Source: Cylindrodendrum hubeiense (taxonomy: Eukaryota; Ascomycota; Sordariomycetes; Hypocreales; Nectriaceae). From it: a DNA stretch of 64,000 nucleotides. Of the stretch, positions 43,138-54,439 are shown piece after piece. A program made the translations under genes and the position numbers. The stretch spans positions 1 through 64,000 of the forward strand of contig JAANBB010000042.1 of the NCBI GenBank assembly GCA_014621425.1. The letters run 5' to 3'. The stretch's first letter is position 1; every line of letters starts with the position of its first letter. The notes under the pieces are model-generated. The model worked only from the letters and a program-made list of their open reading frames with translations. It was not told where the DNA came from and did not search any database.

Positions 43138-44795
43138 CAGATGGATTTCCGGTAACCTCTTGATACGATGTGATGAGCGGTGTACTTCATAGACAAGGAG
43201 GCATGTTGGAAGATCACTAATACTCATGCATATTGAACATCATAATAGCTGTGCGATTGGTAACGTAGCTTAGGTACAAAGAGCATATTGTCGTCATATT
43301 TTGTTGTCCGTGCACCTTTGGACAGCGATCGACGTACTTCCAAACCTGCTCATGTAATTCAGGGCCGTCGCAACGATTTGTGCGTGACGTACACAAAATG
43401 TAACCTGAACCGGCACATGTCAGAAGGGCTTGTGCGACACCCAGTTGCCTAATAGCAGCTTCAATAAACTCTACCGGGATGACTCGGGAGATACTCCGTC
43501 AATTTTATCGAAGCCCAGGGTTGAAAAATGGTTGTTTCACCAACACGTGTTGTAAATATTGTCGCATCCGAGGTCGTAAAAGTCTGGCCAAGATCGAGAT
43601 GGTGCTTGCTCTGCAAGGTCCTGCATCAACCACCCAAACAGAGAGGGTTGCAGCGAGGATCATAGCCAAAACGCTGGGCGAATTCATTATGGATGCGGTG
43701 CTGGAATGAGTGGGCGGCAAGCTAGTAACGTGAATCAAAGATGAATAGATAAGTAGGTATGCGAAGGGCGTTTGATTCTTTATGTGAAGCTCATTGCACT
43801 TATAGACAACCAATAGCCAACAGGCCTTGAGCCCTGCCGTTTTGGTCAGCGGAGATCATCCACTAAGTTTACGAAACACAGCGACCCGCTAGCGTCAGGG
43901 GGAAAGGCTGGGCGAAAGCCAGTCGCGAAGCTGCTTCTCCCGTCAGCGTCGAATTCCGGGATGGTCATTGGCTCTCTTCATCAAATGCAATTAAGCAGCA
44001 AGCCCTATGGAAGTTAGCAATTGGTACTCGACGTGCTTGTCAGCATTAAAACGCAAATATTGAACATAATGTTGTCAACTAATCCATGATATTCCCACCC
44101 TATTTAGCCATGGACTTCAGGTATGATCGTGATGAGGCCTGGGCCGAACTTGTGACTGTTTTTCAGACACGAGCTTGGTCTCCATAAGAGTGACCTCACT
44201 CTAGTACAAAGTCACACTGCAAAATTCGAGGAGAACTTCCTTGCACTGCGACCGGTTCCACTGGTGGTATGATGAAGACGAGCACCGAAACTTAAATTGT
44301 CGTGAATATCATATGCGCCGTACATGGCAATTAAGAGGAATCCCGCATCAGGGAGTACAGAATTCGCTGATTGTCAAAAAAAAAGCTGGCAGAGAGCTGT
44401 CTACATGTGATCGAGCGGTATTTCAATGAGGGCCGAACGAGGGCCGATTGGATATCATCTTCACCGATCTCGGAGGTTTCGAAATGCTCACCATTGCCCC
44501 TGATCTCCGTCTTCAGGGCAACATTGCGTCCTATACTTGGAATGTACAAAGAAAAAGGGTGACTCAGTGGCTTCGTGGGGGTGATGCATTTCTGGATGCA
44601 CCGGATGGGTGAAAGGACGATATGTTTGAGCGCCACGGATGATGAGTTTTTCATAATCTAGATACGTAAGAAACGGCTGTCGCGGCATCAGCGGGATGTA
44701 CCACACCTCGATCATCTGCATGTCCTCATATTGAAATGATTCTGTACATGAACCATATCCTGTAGAAGTTAAGATCATGGCTCCATGGCATCAGC

Positions 44796-44844
44796 CCCTA
44801 GAATCACTGAAGGTTCTCCCGAGTTTCGAATGGTGATTCTAGGG
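44796..44844. repeat. Inverted repeat, 12-bp arms, 25-bp loop
   Basis: CCCTAGAATCAC at 44796-44807 is the exact reverse complement of 44833-44844. Confidence 0.7.
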
Positions 44845-46378
44845 CATATTATGAGTTGCCCTAGAAACCTCACACCACCCACTGAGATACATCTGCCGGT
44901 TCGATCTGTGTTTTTCCTCAGGTGTTTTCCATGTGATGAGGACTGAATACGACCCCGGCGAGCTCGTTGTTGATCAATTCATGTGGGGTGAAAAGTCAAT
45001 TTGAGAGACCGAAAGCGGGGTTTGCAGCTGCACATCGACGTTTCAATGAATGGACGCCTCATTATGATATCGTGACGACGTTATTAATCATGAATTTACG
45101 TTGATGTCGATACCTGACACGGTTCCCGTTTGTAGCCTGGGCCCATGTCACGGTTACCATGTCACAAGAACCCTGCCATCCGGCAGCCCCGGCTCAAACC
45201 GTTTGTATCAGGGAACAGCGGGCACTAATTTCATGTAATCCAGGTACTCCAGGTACCCCAAGGGGGATGAGGCCACCACGCAAGCGCTAGCTCAGGGCTT
45301 GGAGCACTTATAATCGGCAGGAATTCCCTACTTAGAACTGATGCTACGCTGCGTTGCTGCCCCTGGTGGTATTTACCCCGCAAAATTCGGCTATATCGTC
45401 AACATCACGCTGAAAGCCTCCTTAGAGTTCAGCTTCCCCGCCTCCCGTTGTTACCCTGAGCCGCATTCGATGCCCAATAGGATCCGTGTACAGAGCAGAC
45501 GCTGACACGATATGGCCTTTCGTCTTCATTCGCCAATGCGCCCGCGCGGTGAGAGACGTAAGCGTAAGTCTAATAACGACTATGTGGTACGAGATCCAGA
45601 ATCGGCCCACACGGATTTCACTTTTGATACATCTACACTCAATCATCTCGTGTTACACACAGTTGACGGTTTCCTATGTACCTTTGAACTTCAGACCACC
45701 CTGCAGCAATACCCAGCCGATGAACCCAACTTCATCCGATGTTGCAGTTTCCCGGCCATATGTTGCAACACGTTGAGAGATGACGAACTGAAATTGATAA
45801 ACTGCATATCTCTTCGTATCTGCCGTGGGTAATTGCGCCTCATGTGGTCATCATTTAGTGAACACAGGCGAGGAAGACGCGTTGTTGGCAACATTCGACG
45901 TGACATTAGTGGCAACGGATCACGGAGATAGCAAGTCGACTCCTGTCTGGGTTTCATCGAAATGTATTCTCTAAGGGTCTAGAGTAACATCCATGTACCC
46001 ATTGGGAAAACTACAATGGGTGTCAAAGAGTGTTCATGATCATGAGAAATTTGTCCAGCGCTAAAAACTGCCGCAAGACCGAAACGTCGTTCTGTCAGAT
46101 GTTGGAACATGTCTCAGCCATGCCACTGTTGTCGTAGTACGATGATCGGCGGTTGACAAATTGGATGCCCCAACAAGACTGAGCATCACCTTCTGTAACC
46201 GAGGAGTCTCGGTCCCAGTTTCAATGCAGATTCCCCGCCTTGAACGACAACTGCCGACCATCATGTGAGAGTATCAAAGAAATCCAAGGTTGGATTCATG
46301 TCAACCTTCTCCGCATTCACGGCTAAAAGCGGCACGGGCCAGTACCAAATGGTATTTGTAATGTGAGCGCCGAAGCAG

Positions 46379-46385
46379 TATATAT
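46379..46385 (+). promoter_or_regulatory. TATA box of the calpain-like gene
   Basis: TATATAT about 135 bp upstream of the ATG at 46519. It overlaps an in-frame ATG at 46384, which argues that the downstream ATG is the real start. Confidence 0.5.
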
Positions 46386-46518
46386 GAACCCCCAGGACGA
46401 CTGTTCTCATTCTCTTTTCCAAACCAAAACACAATCCATTCCATCTACAAACAACCACTTTCACAAGCCTACTTCATCGCTCTACCAACCCTTCAAAAAC
46501 ATCCCAATCCTGTTCAAT

Positions 46519-48105
46519 ATGGGTGACATCCGAAGCGCCTCTTCCGATTCCAGGGACACCAAAGTGCTCAACATCGACCCATACGCCCTTGTTGAAGCCC
46601 TCCTCGGCCAGAGGATCGAGAAGCCAGCTACTGCTCCCGAGAGCCTCTACATGGGCTACGACGATCTCGACATGAGACTGGAGTCCGAGACCTCTGGGGG
46701 AGACCGGGACCGAGAGCGAGATCAGCTTCGCCCCGATTCCCCTCCCAAGAACATCCGAGTTGGCGCAATTAACCCATATGCTCTCGTGGAGGCTCTCATT
46801 GGCCGAAAGATTGACAGACAGTCGATGAACTCGGAGAAGATCCTGTCCAATGTCCTGCAGACAGACTATGACGAGCTCTTCGACATGAAGTTCAACTCTG
46901 TACTGTATGCCGGCCTGAAGCTCGACGAGAAGGACAGGAAGGCAGTCAAGTTGTCCGAGAAGGATATTAAGATCCTGAACGAGAGGGATCTCATGACTCC
47001 TGACCTCTCCGATGTTCGGAGACTCCAAGACCTTGAGAAGGTCGGACTAAAGGACATTGAGAAGGCGCAGGTCAAGTGCGCTCGTGTGGAGAATGGCAAG
47101 CTGCACGTCATCCTTCAGGCTCGTCAACTCGGCCGCACGCTTTCCAACCATGAGATCTCTCCGGTGGTCAATGAGCTCGTCAGCCCATTTAGGCTGGAGA
47201 AGGGCAAGTGGACACCCCCCAACGGTGCCTGGCGCGACATGTACGACTACTTCTTCCAGCGAGTCAACGAGCGCCTCATTGGCAATCTCAACCTGTTCGA
47301 GATTGGCGATGTGAAGAAGACATTGCACAACTTCGATGATCCGACCCAGGGATGTGTTGGTAACAGCTGGCTGATTGCCGCTCTATTCTCGGTCTTCTGG
47401 TCCAACCCTTCCATCATCAACCGCGCCACCAGAGTCCATCAGGACAAGGAGGAGAAGAAGCGCCTCGAAATCAAGTTCCACGACAAGGGCGGTGACAACA
47501 ACGCCAAGACTGAGACCGTCGAGGTTGACTACCAGATCCCCATCAATAACTCTAACAACGAGCCAATGTACTGCAGCGCCAGCGACTGTGCCGACATCTG
47601 GCCATCGCTGTACGAGAAGGCCTTCGCCAAGTGGGTCACTGGCGGCTCGTCGGAGCACCCAGATATCACTCAGCTTATGTGCGGTGATCCCATCAAGGCC
47701 ATGGCTCAGATCAATGGCAAGGAGCCGCAATACTTCGTGTGCGAGAACCACTCTGCGAACGACTTGCTGGGACTGGTCCGCGCCCACTGTGCCAACCTCA
47801 AGACAATCAGCCCGATGGTGGCCTACACCTACGCTACTGGCCCCAACTACCGCGGCAGCAACATTGTTGCAAACCATGCTTACTCCGTCCTCGGATTTAC
47901 CGTCATTGGCGACAAGCAGTACATCATCATGCGCAACCCATGGGGTGTTACTGAGCCCTTGGGCTTGACCAGCTATCCTGGCCTCCTCGACCGTGTCGAT
48001 CCTCGCTTGTGGCACCCCGCTGCCATGCTTGACCACGGTGGCCTGATTGCCGTGGAGCCCCAGGCATTCAAGCACTGCTTCTCCTGCATTGGTGTCACCA
48101 AATAA
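46519..48105 (+). CDS. Calpain-like protease-fold protein with Ser in place of catalytic Cys, 528 aa
   Basis: Single exon; the ATG at 46519 is chosen because the upstream in-frame ATG (46384) lies within the TATA box. The C-terminal half is a calpain (C2) catalytic domain: QGCVGNSWLIAALFSVF, DIWPSLYEKAFAKW, NHAYSVLGF and MRNPWG. In calpains the first motif is QGxxGDCW with catalytic Cys; here that residue is Ser283. His453 and Asn473 of the triad are kept. A Cys three residues earlier (QGC) is not at the catalytic position. The N-terminal part has two copies of a motif, IDPYALVEALLGQRIEK and INPYALVEALIGRKIDR, about 75 residues apart. The middle is rich in charged residues. It is likely cytosolic. 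It may be a pseudoprotease or act by another mechanism; I cannot tell. Confidence 0.88.
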   Translation: MGDIRSASSDSRDTKVLNIDPYALVEALLGQRIEKPATAPESLYMGYDDLDMRLESETSGGDRDRERDQLRPDSPPKNIRVGAINPYALVEALIGRKIDRQSMNSEKILSNVLQTDYDELFDMKFNSVLYAGLKLDEKDRKAVKLSEKDIKILNERDLMTPDLSDVRRLQDLEKVGLKDIEKAQVKCARVENGKLHVILQARQLGRTLSNHEISPVVNELVSPFRLEKGKWTPPNGAWRDMYDYFFQRVNERLIGNLNLFEIGDVKKTLHNFDDPTQGCVGNSWLIAALFSVFWSNPSIINRATRVHQDKEEKKRLEIKFHDKGGDNNAKTETVEVDYQIPINNSNNEPMYCSASDCADIWPSLYEKAFAKWVTGGSSEHPDITQLMCGDPIKAMAQINGKEPQYFVCENHSANDLLGLVRAHCANLKTISPMVAYTYATGPNYRGSNIVANHAYSVLGFTVIGDKQYIIMRNPWGVTEPLGLTSYPGLLDRVDPRLWHPAAMLDHGGLIAVEPQAFKHCFSCIGVTK

Positions 48106-50032
48106 GTCTCCGGAGAAGCTGTGGATATGGTTTCTATCGCTTCTTTCCGTCGTGGTATTATCCTGGCAAGTGTCAGAGTCACTCATTCTTCAGTGCTCGG
48201 AATTGAACGCAAATTTCGCAGGCGGGATAGCTTCAATCAGGTTGAAGATGGGTAAGTAGGGCCTATGAATGGGACATTCGTTATTGATCCGGCCACGAAA
48301 GGCAACGGTACTTGGGTGGATGAGGGAAACGGACCAAAAAGTCTTAACAAAAAAAAAGTCGAATTAGTTGGAAAGGACGGAAAGTATCAAAAGCAGATTG
48401 AATTACAAGATTGTTTAACCGATCCATTGAATAATTGTTTGTGTGATAGCTGGTGCAAATATGTGCTGTTTACTGTGCTGGGCAGATCCATTTGTATCAA
48501 AAGCTATTTCAGCCCTATCTCAGACACGGAATAAGACCTGCCCACGGCTCATTCAGCCGCCATAACATATGCCACCGCACTCGCTGCTATTAAATTTGGC
48601 TGTGAAAATCGAAATCGGATCTCTGGTCGAGCCTTTCATGGCTTCATTATTGTGAAGCCAATCTTTCAACTCTATACTATTAACTATCTATAGCATCGGA
48701 TTCAACCCTCTCAGGAAAAATAAAGATAAGAGCTCCTGCGACAGCTTGGTCAATGGGACTAGAATAAGGCAAAAGGTATCATATAATTGAGAAGAAGAAA
48801 AAAGCGGGTAGGGGGGCATTTTGTCAAACTAATTTGAAGACGCAATCTTGCAATGCATTCAATCCGGGTTGAAATTATTGAATCTAGATCCGCCTTCGTC
48901 GCACAACTGGGAGCAAATTTAAACTTAACCAAGATACGGAACACTTCATACAGTATCAAAGCTGACAGGATCCCTTGCGCAACCTGACGCCTTTCATGCA
49001 CGGACATCAGTAACAAATTAAAGTTGCAGTCTTGCTTCATCTGTTTGTACGGTCAGTCTGAGAACAATAAATAGTGTTGTTGTGTGACCATAACGCGAGC
49101 ATAAGGTACGAGTAGAGAGAGCAGGAAGTGAAGATACTCTTTCATCTGTACATGGCTTGTTGTTTGTTGGTTCAGTCTAGTGGCGTATGCTTTCTTCGCC
49201 CAATGTGTATGTCACCTCGACAGTCTTTAGTCACCGGTGATTTAGAATTTGAAAGAGATGGTTGAAAAAAGGTCTACCACGTTTTTAATCTAGCTTCGTT
49301 ACGCAATTACTAACCTTTTCTCCCGTATTCATTGTCTCAGAAGCTAAACACGTTTTCTTTGGATGTCTCCTCCGGTTTAAGCTTTGATCAATAAAGGGGT
49401 TAATACGTGTGGACTGCTGAGCCTGATAAACCTACTACCCTGTCTCTAATAACTAGCCCTTAGATATTAAGTGCCATGACCTGCATTACGACCAGGCGGT
49501 CATAATTGGCAGAACCCCCAGTGCGCACTGTTTCTTGCCAAACAATTTTGGAGTCTTGTTTCTAGGATTGTACAGTTAGGTGCAAAACTAACTTCCTTTC
49601 CACTAACAAGCCTTTCCTCTTTCTAGCTCTAGAGAGGCACTCCAAGGGACCAGTATAGACTTATCCTCTTTCCAAAAGTACAAAAATGGCCAACCCCAGT
49701 AGGAAAAAAAAGCGCAATTAGCCATTTCTGGTCTCGTACCTGATGTTCCACTGAGTATTTACGGGTACCTACAAATGCGGAAACTGTAGTGACCCATCTT
49801 AACAGTGCGAGCTAACGGCTTCGCTACCTTGCCCTATTTGTGGAGGTACCCCGGGTTTTCAGCACGTAACCTCTTTGTGGTCCACATTTCATCATGTCTG
49901 AAGAAGGCCAGGTGGGTGTGATTGGCATGTGTCGTCCTTCTGAAACCTCCGCACACAACGCGATTTTTGCGGGGTTGCGGATGAGTCTTCCATTGTTACT
50001 TCATTCCACACCTTATTGCGTATTGTCACAAA
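48106..50032. other. About 1.9 kb intergenic region
   Basis: No supportable gene. A 90-codon plus-strand frame (48265-48534) is open just downstream of the calpain-like gene but has no family match and no clear promoter. The remainder is AT-rich. Confidence 0.5.
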
Positions 50033-50440
50033 ATGGCTGATCTCGGAGTGAACCCAGAAGCTGTCTTCCCTTATCACATGCTGTTCCATGGAAAGAACGC
50101 TGATATCGACTATTTCAACTTCGTGGCGCAGTTGGCCGAGATCATCAAGAGGCATGTACCGAATCTCGCCAGAAAAGGCGGTGAATTTTTCCAGTCGCCC
50201 ATACAGTCCAGCTGCAACGCTTTTGCAAACTTTTTTGAATGGTTGTTTTCAGCGAAGCCTAGAAGCTTTTTCGGCAAATTATTGTCGTATATCTCCATGG
50301 CCACAAAGAGAGTGGCAACATACCTCATCTCAAACCCAAGGCTGATAGTGGCGATCATCGTTTTGATCGTGACTGTTTGGGTGCTATATCGAGTCCGTCA
50401 GTCTCGGGCTACTGGAGAGCCCTACATGTACCTAATGTGA
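50033..50440 (+). CDS. Small hypothetical protein with one C-terminal membrane helix, 135 aa
   Basis: ATG at 50033, one exon. The first 85 residues are mixed with many aromatic residues (DYFNFVAQLAEIIKRH, CNAFANFFEWLF). A single strong hydrophobic helix follows near residues 100-118 (LIVAIIVLIVTVWVLY), with a basic flank (RVRQSRA) and a short tail, the layout of a C-tail-anchored protein. No signal peptide and no known family is recognised. The clean hydrophobic pattern favours a real gene, but codon evidence is limited. Confidence 0.5.
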   Translation: MADLGVNPEAVFPYHMLFHGKNADIDYFNFVAQLAEIIKRHVPNLARKGGEFFQSPIQSSCNAFANFFEWLFSAKPRSFFGKLLSYISMATKRVATYLISNPRLIVAIIVLIVTVWVLYRVRQSRATGEPYMYLM

Positions 50441-51203
50441 ACTGAGTTCAAGGCAAGTCTGATAACTGTATGGCATCATTCTTAGCTCTTAGACTAATCT
50501 CATGGTTTTTCTAGGCACAAGGCGCAAATTCGGCTATAAGGATTAGAAGGGTATAGGATATGTATTGCGACAAGCTATTCCTACTCTATTCCTACATCGA
50601 ATCTGGAGAGAAAGAGACGAGCAACGGGAGCTAGACGCGCAGCGCGTCTGATCAGGGCCCCATGCGGCTCGTGCGGTTCCTCTGGCGACTACCGGGGCTA
50701 GGCCTGGATCCGGGGGGGGGGGGGGGGTTTCGGCTTGGCTCTTGCGCACGGCCTCAACCTGATACATATTCTCCGATTATCTAGTGAGAGCCCCATTTTC
50801 TATAAAATGCAGACACTGAACCTGGCCGTTACTACACGCTATAATGTAGAGTAGAAGTTGTTCGTCAAGAACAGGAGCCAAGCTGGCGAGTTCACGTGAC
50901 TGGAGAGCAGCCCATGGAATGCTAGGGAGGGCTTAAGACAAGTGTGGGACGGCGAAGAGACTTGGTGCTGCGTGGAGTGTGAGTGTGGAATGCTGGATTT
51001 CGGCACAACGTAGCTCCGCGGCCTTATGCGGGGTAAGAGCACGACTTCAGGGTAAATTTATTATCGCACATTCAAGTTCCTATGGGCTGACCTCATTCTT
51101 TGATGTCCTCGTGCGCAAGTTTGCGGCTTTGCGGAGTGTTATCGTAGTCTTGCTTTGCACGCACATGCTTTGTATGTACCAAAATAGTAGCCGACCACCC
51201 CCT
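50441..51203. other. Intergenic region with poly-G run
   Basis: About 760 bp. A GC-rich block at 50630-50760 contrasts with its surroundings and contains a run of 16 G (50712-50727). It may be a piece of a dispersed repeat, which cannot be shown from one copy. Confidence 0.45.
50712..50727. repeat. Poly-G homopolymer, 16 bases
   Basis: Uninterrupted G run directly after GGATCC, the longest G/C homopolymer I noticed in the window. Its length is prone to assembly error. Confidence 0.9.
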
Positions 51204-51698
51204 TCAAGGTGATCCCCGTGCCATCATTTCCAACATTTGCCGTTCCTGCTCGAACTGCCACAGCTCACTGACATCGCCAGCGAAAGGAGAGGTGACGATG
51301 TGACAATCGCCTGGGAAAAGTTTTGCATCTTGATGTCCGCATAGTCGTCGTTGTTCAACTTCTATCCGAGTCACCAACTTCCCTTCTCCATCCTTCGTAC
51401 AGTGCTGCACTGGAACCGTAGTCGAGCCGTCTCTATCCTCCACGGAGGGGTGGTTATGCGTAAGACACCAATCGAAGCAGTAGCGAGCGAAGCATGACTT
51501 GCTGCAAACTTTGCTGTCGCAATGCCCGTCAGGGCTAATAAGAGATTCCGTTAGTTGCCGTGAAGAGGGGATTGTTAGTGTTCTTTAGACATACCACTCA
51601 AAATTCTCGCCAAAGGCTTCGATATCATCCAAAGCTCGTTCCAAATCCTCGCGCTCTTCTTCCATCTGCTCGATCATTTGATCTTTAGAGCGACCCAT
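51204..51698 (-). CDS. Small Cys-rich hypothetical protein, two exons, 144 aa
   Basis: Exons are 51698-51595 and 51534-51204, joined over a 60-nt intron (GTATGT donor, TTAG acceptor) that keeps phase. Exon 1 is an acidic helix (MEEEREDLERALDDIEAF). Exon 2 begins with a dense Cys cluster at residues 35, 40, 45, 49, 54 and 58, followed by His61 and His63, which could bind zinc or form disulfides. No signal peptide is present, so metal binding in the cytosol or nucleus is more likely. More Cys occur later (QHCTK, RLCGH, GDCHI). The C-terminus is again helical and charged (LWQFEQERQMLEMM). I do not recognise the family. Confidence 0.65.
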
Positions 51699-53236
51699 GA
51701 GCGTTATTTTTAGCCTGGGGCAGAACTTCGGTGTTTGGGCTGGAATGAATGAATGACGTTTATTCCGCTACGGACCTCCTCAATGTCACTCGCCTCACTT
51801 ATCTCGATCACCTCAGAAGCACGTGAGGGGTACGGAAAGTTTAATCCAAGAAGAAATCAATACCTCATTACCCCCAAACCGCATGCCGTATTTGTGATGT
51901 TGCGATTTGTCAAAGCAAATATTGCTAAGACTTCTATCGCCACCTAACCTAGCAGAGGCATCTTGTACCCTTTATTTCGTGCATGTTAATTGGCCATAGC
52001 CCTTCACCGTGACAGTGGAGGTCCGCACGCATTGGGGAAATAGGGTCCACAACGCTGGAACTCGTTATATTATTTTCCGATGCCTTATCCGTGCTTAAAT
52101 CATCGACTCCACCAAACCCTGTTCCTTGTGGCTTTGCCCGCCTCGCTTATTGTCGCACTGGGGAGAGCGTTCACAGTATAGTAGATTGAATAATAATCTT
52201 GTGAGCATCAGTAGTATGTTGATTGTTCTGTTGTGTGGGGTAGTTCTTCCCACAGATTTACATCTAAATGACTAATGCAATTGCTTCCTGAGGCCATGAA
52301 ATCATGTCTACCCTGCCCGGACTAGTCATCGGATGACGGTAATGATTTTTCCGAGGGTCGCTCCGCTGATGGCAATGTGTATACTGTGGCAATTATCTAA
52401 TATTAGTACTGTGTGATACTCTACTGATTTGTAACGGATGTTTTGAAAGAGGAAGGTATATATGCGCATAACTGTACTAAAATCGGGGATTATTATTATC
52501 CTTGGGTTGTGATAATCCAATACCTTGTATAATCTAGTGTGATGGGGCCAACAGAAAGCCCGGAGTTTTAATCATGATAGGAGCCAATGACTAGCTTAGT
52601 TGCTCGCTACTTGAAGGTTTGGAAGCCACCCGCTTAAGGAAAGGAATACCCTCAGTGCCACACTAAGACCAAGACAATATCAAAAGCAGGCCATTGCACG
52701 AAGCATGAGTGGGTGTGTGATGAGTGGGTGTGTGCAAACGGTCATAGAGAGTAGGTTTATTCGAAGAACAAAATGTGCAAGGGTTGTGGCCAGCGACATA
52801 TCGAAGGTGTGAATTGCTTTCGATTCCATATTCTATAAAGTTGGAATATATAAATGGAAATATGATTAGTTAATTGTCATGAATATTATTATTCAAAAGT
52901 GAAAGTTATAAAAGTGTGAGTACTGATAGTCTGCAAACAAAATACCCTTCGTTTCAAGTAGTCTCCATTTCATCTCACATCGTTTATATCTAATCCGGTG
53001 TATTCACTCACATTCCTCCGAATACTGCGAGCTCTTGTAGAAAATTACAATTTCAATTCTCGCTAATTCATGGATGTTATTTGTCTTTATACCAAACCTC
53101 ATATTAATATTACACATTTTTATCCGTGATAGCCACTGAATTCACGAAACTCGTCCTCCATAAATTGCCCATTTTACTGGCTGCTTGCGTCTCTGGTCTA
53201 GATAAAAGAAGAGAAATAACACTAACCATGCCTAAA
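51699..53236. other. About 1.5 kb intergenic region
   Basis: AT-rich. No gene, RNA or repeat could be supported. Confidence 0.5.
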
Positions 53237-54439
53237 TTAGGACTTTTCTGTCGGTGGTAACGGTTCTCCGGTCTCGGAATACAGATCTGGGGTGTAGTCC
53301 TCGCGGCCTGAATAAGCAACACCAGTGTCGTATTTCAGATCTTGAAGGTAGTATCTGGCCAAGTCCACGAGAGTTTCTTCGTCAGACTGGAAGATCATGA
53401 AGCACCTCTGAAAGTCATTTAATGCAAACCATTTTACATTAATGCATTCGATCAAGATTGACCGTGATTGGGCATCTTGTAGTCCTCGATGGAGTTCGCG
53501 GACGAAATGTGCCCGCAGGAGGGCATTTACATTTTAGCGCTCTTCATACCAATCAAAATCTTGGATGAAAGTTGGGTATTCGTACAAGAAGTACAAGGGA
53601 CCCGTATATGAATACTCCCAGTCGATGATTCCACTCAACCTGGGTGGTGAGCCGCCGGTCTGCTCCTCAAATAGCATGTTTTGCCCATCGAAGTCGGCAT
53701 GAATCATAGAAAACGACGGCTGCAGATAGGTTGCTTGTTTGTTGAGTGCCAAGAAACCCGCAACTTCCTTCTGGATCTGCTGGTAGAGCTCGACGAGTTC
53801 CACTGATCTGACGTGGACAGTCGAAATGAAGGAGGTCAAATAGGCATATACTGAGTCGAAGGGTCCGCTGGGGAGATCTGAGGATGAGCTGACGAGAGGG
53901 CTAACTCCAGCCTCGTTAAGGCAACCGATTTTATCAAACTTCAACGAAGCAAGCTGTACGATGACGGAGGTGATTTGTGTCAGAACAGCTTTTTTGTGGT
54001 CAATAGCCAAATCATCCCACATATTGTAGAGATCCTTTCCTGGCATTTTCTCCATGAGGACGTATGGGGCACCGACGTCGTTGTCTGGGTCCAAGTCGAC
54101 GTGATATATTTCGGGGACCGGAATGTTCGTGTGACTCTTGACATAGCGGCAGGTTGCGATTTCACTGTTATCTCTGAGCTCATTGCCAGGTAAACTGACG
54201 CGAGCAAATCGGGCAATGCAAGAAAATCCAGCTTGCACGAGGGTGTCGACTACTCCCTCTTTCGGTTCAAACTCGAGGATGAAGATCTCGTGGCTGGTAC
54301 CTCCCGTCCATCTTTCCGCGCTGATGCATTCGGTGTTGAGGCAAGCCGAGGCTGAAGCCCGAAGCTCATTGAGATCCAAATCCAACTGAGATGGCTCATC
54401 CGAGTCATAATCGCTGTCAGTATCCGAGTGAGATGACAT
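53237..54439 (-). pseudogene. Aminoglycoside-phosphotransferase-like (APH) kinase, one in-frame stop
   Basis: ATG at 54439 opens into an acidic Ser/Asp-rich leader, then an APH/choline-kinase fold: CRYVKSHTNIPVPEIYHVD, PYVLMEKMPGKDLYNMWDDL, the catalytic MIHADFDGQNMLF (HxDxxxxN type) and GIIDWEYSYTGPL (metal-binding Asp). After 301 residues a TAA at 53534-53536 interrupts the frame. The same frame then continues for 98 codons with family-like text (NVNALLRAHFVREL, CFMIFQSDEETLVDLARYYLQDL, GREDYTPDL) to a stop at 53237. No splice pair I could find removes the stop. So this is either a recent nonsense mutation, a readthrough site, or a sequence error. The catalytic core is complete before the stop. 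Confidence 0.75.

Larger units (their letters stand above)
43138..46518. other. About 3.4 kb intergenic region, no supportable gene
   Basis: Several short frames occur on both strands, for example 43505-43813 minus, whose inner ATG begins a signal-peptide-like stretch, but none has a recognisable domain or splice pattern. A perfect 12-bp inverted repeat lies at 44796-44844, and a TATA box for the calpain-like gene at 46379. Confidence 0.5.

Noticed and set aside
43505..43687. Possible small secreted protein (signal-peptide-like ATG at about 43687, minus)
   Set aside because: After the hydrophobic start the sequence is basic, with few Cys and no family; the length is within chance.
47383..48186. 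267-codon minus-strand frame over the calpain-like gene
   Set aside because: Antisense shadow; the plus-strand protein has calpain motifs.
48265..48534. 90-codon plus-strand frame after the calpain-like gene
   Set aside because: Likely 3' UTR or chance; no family and no promoter seen.
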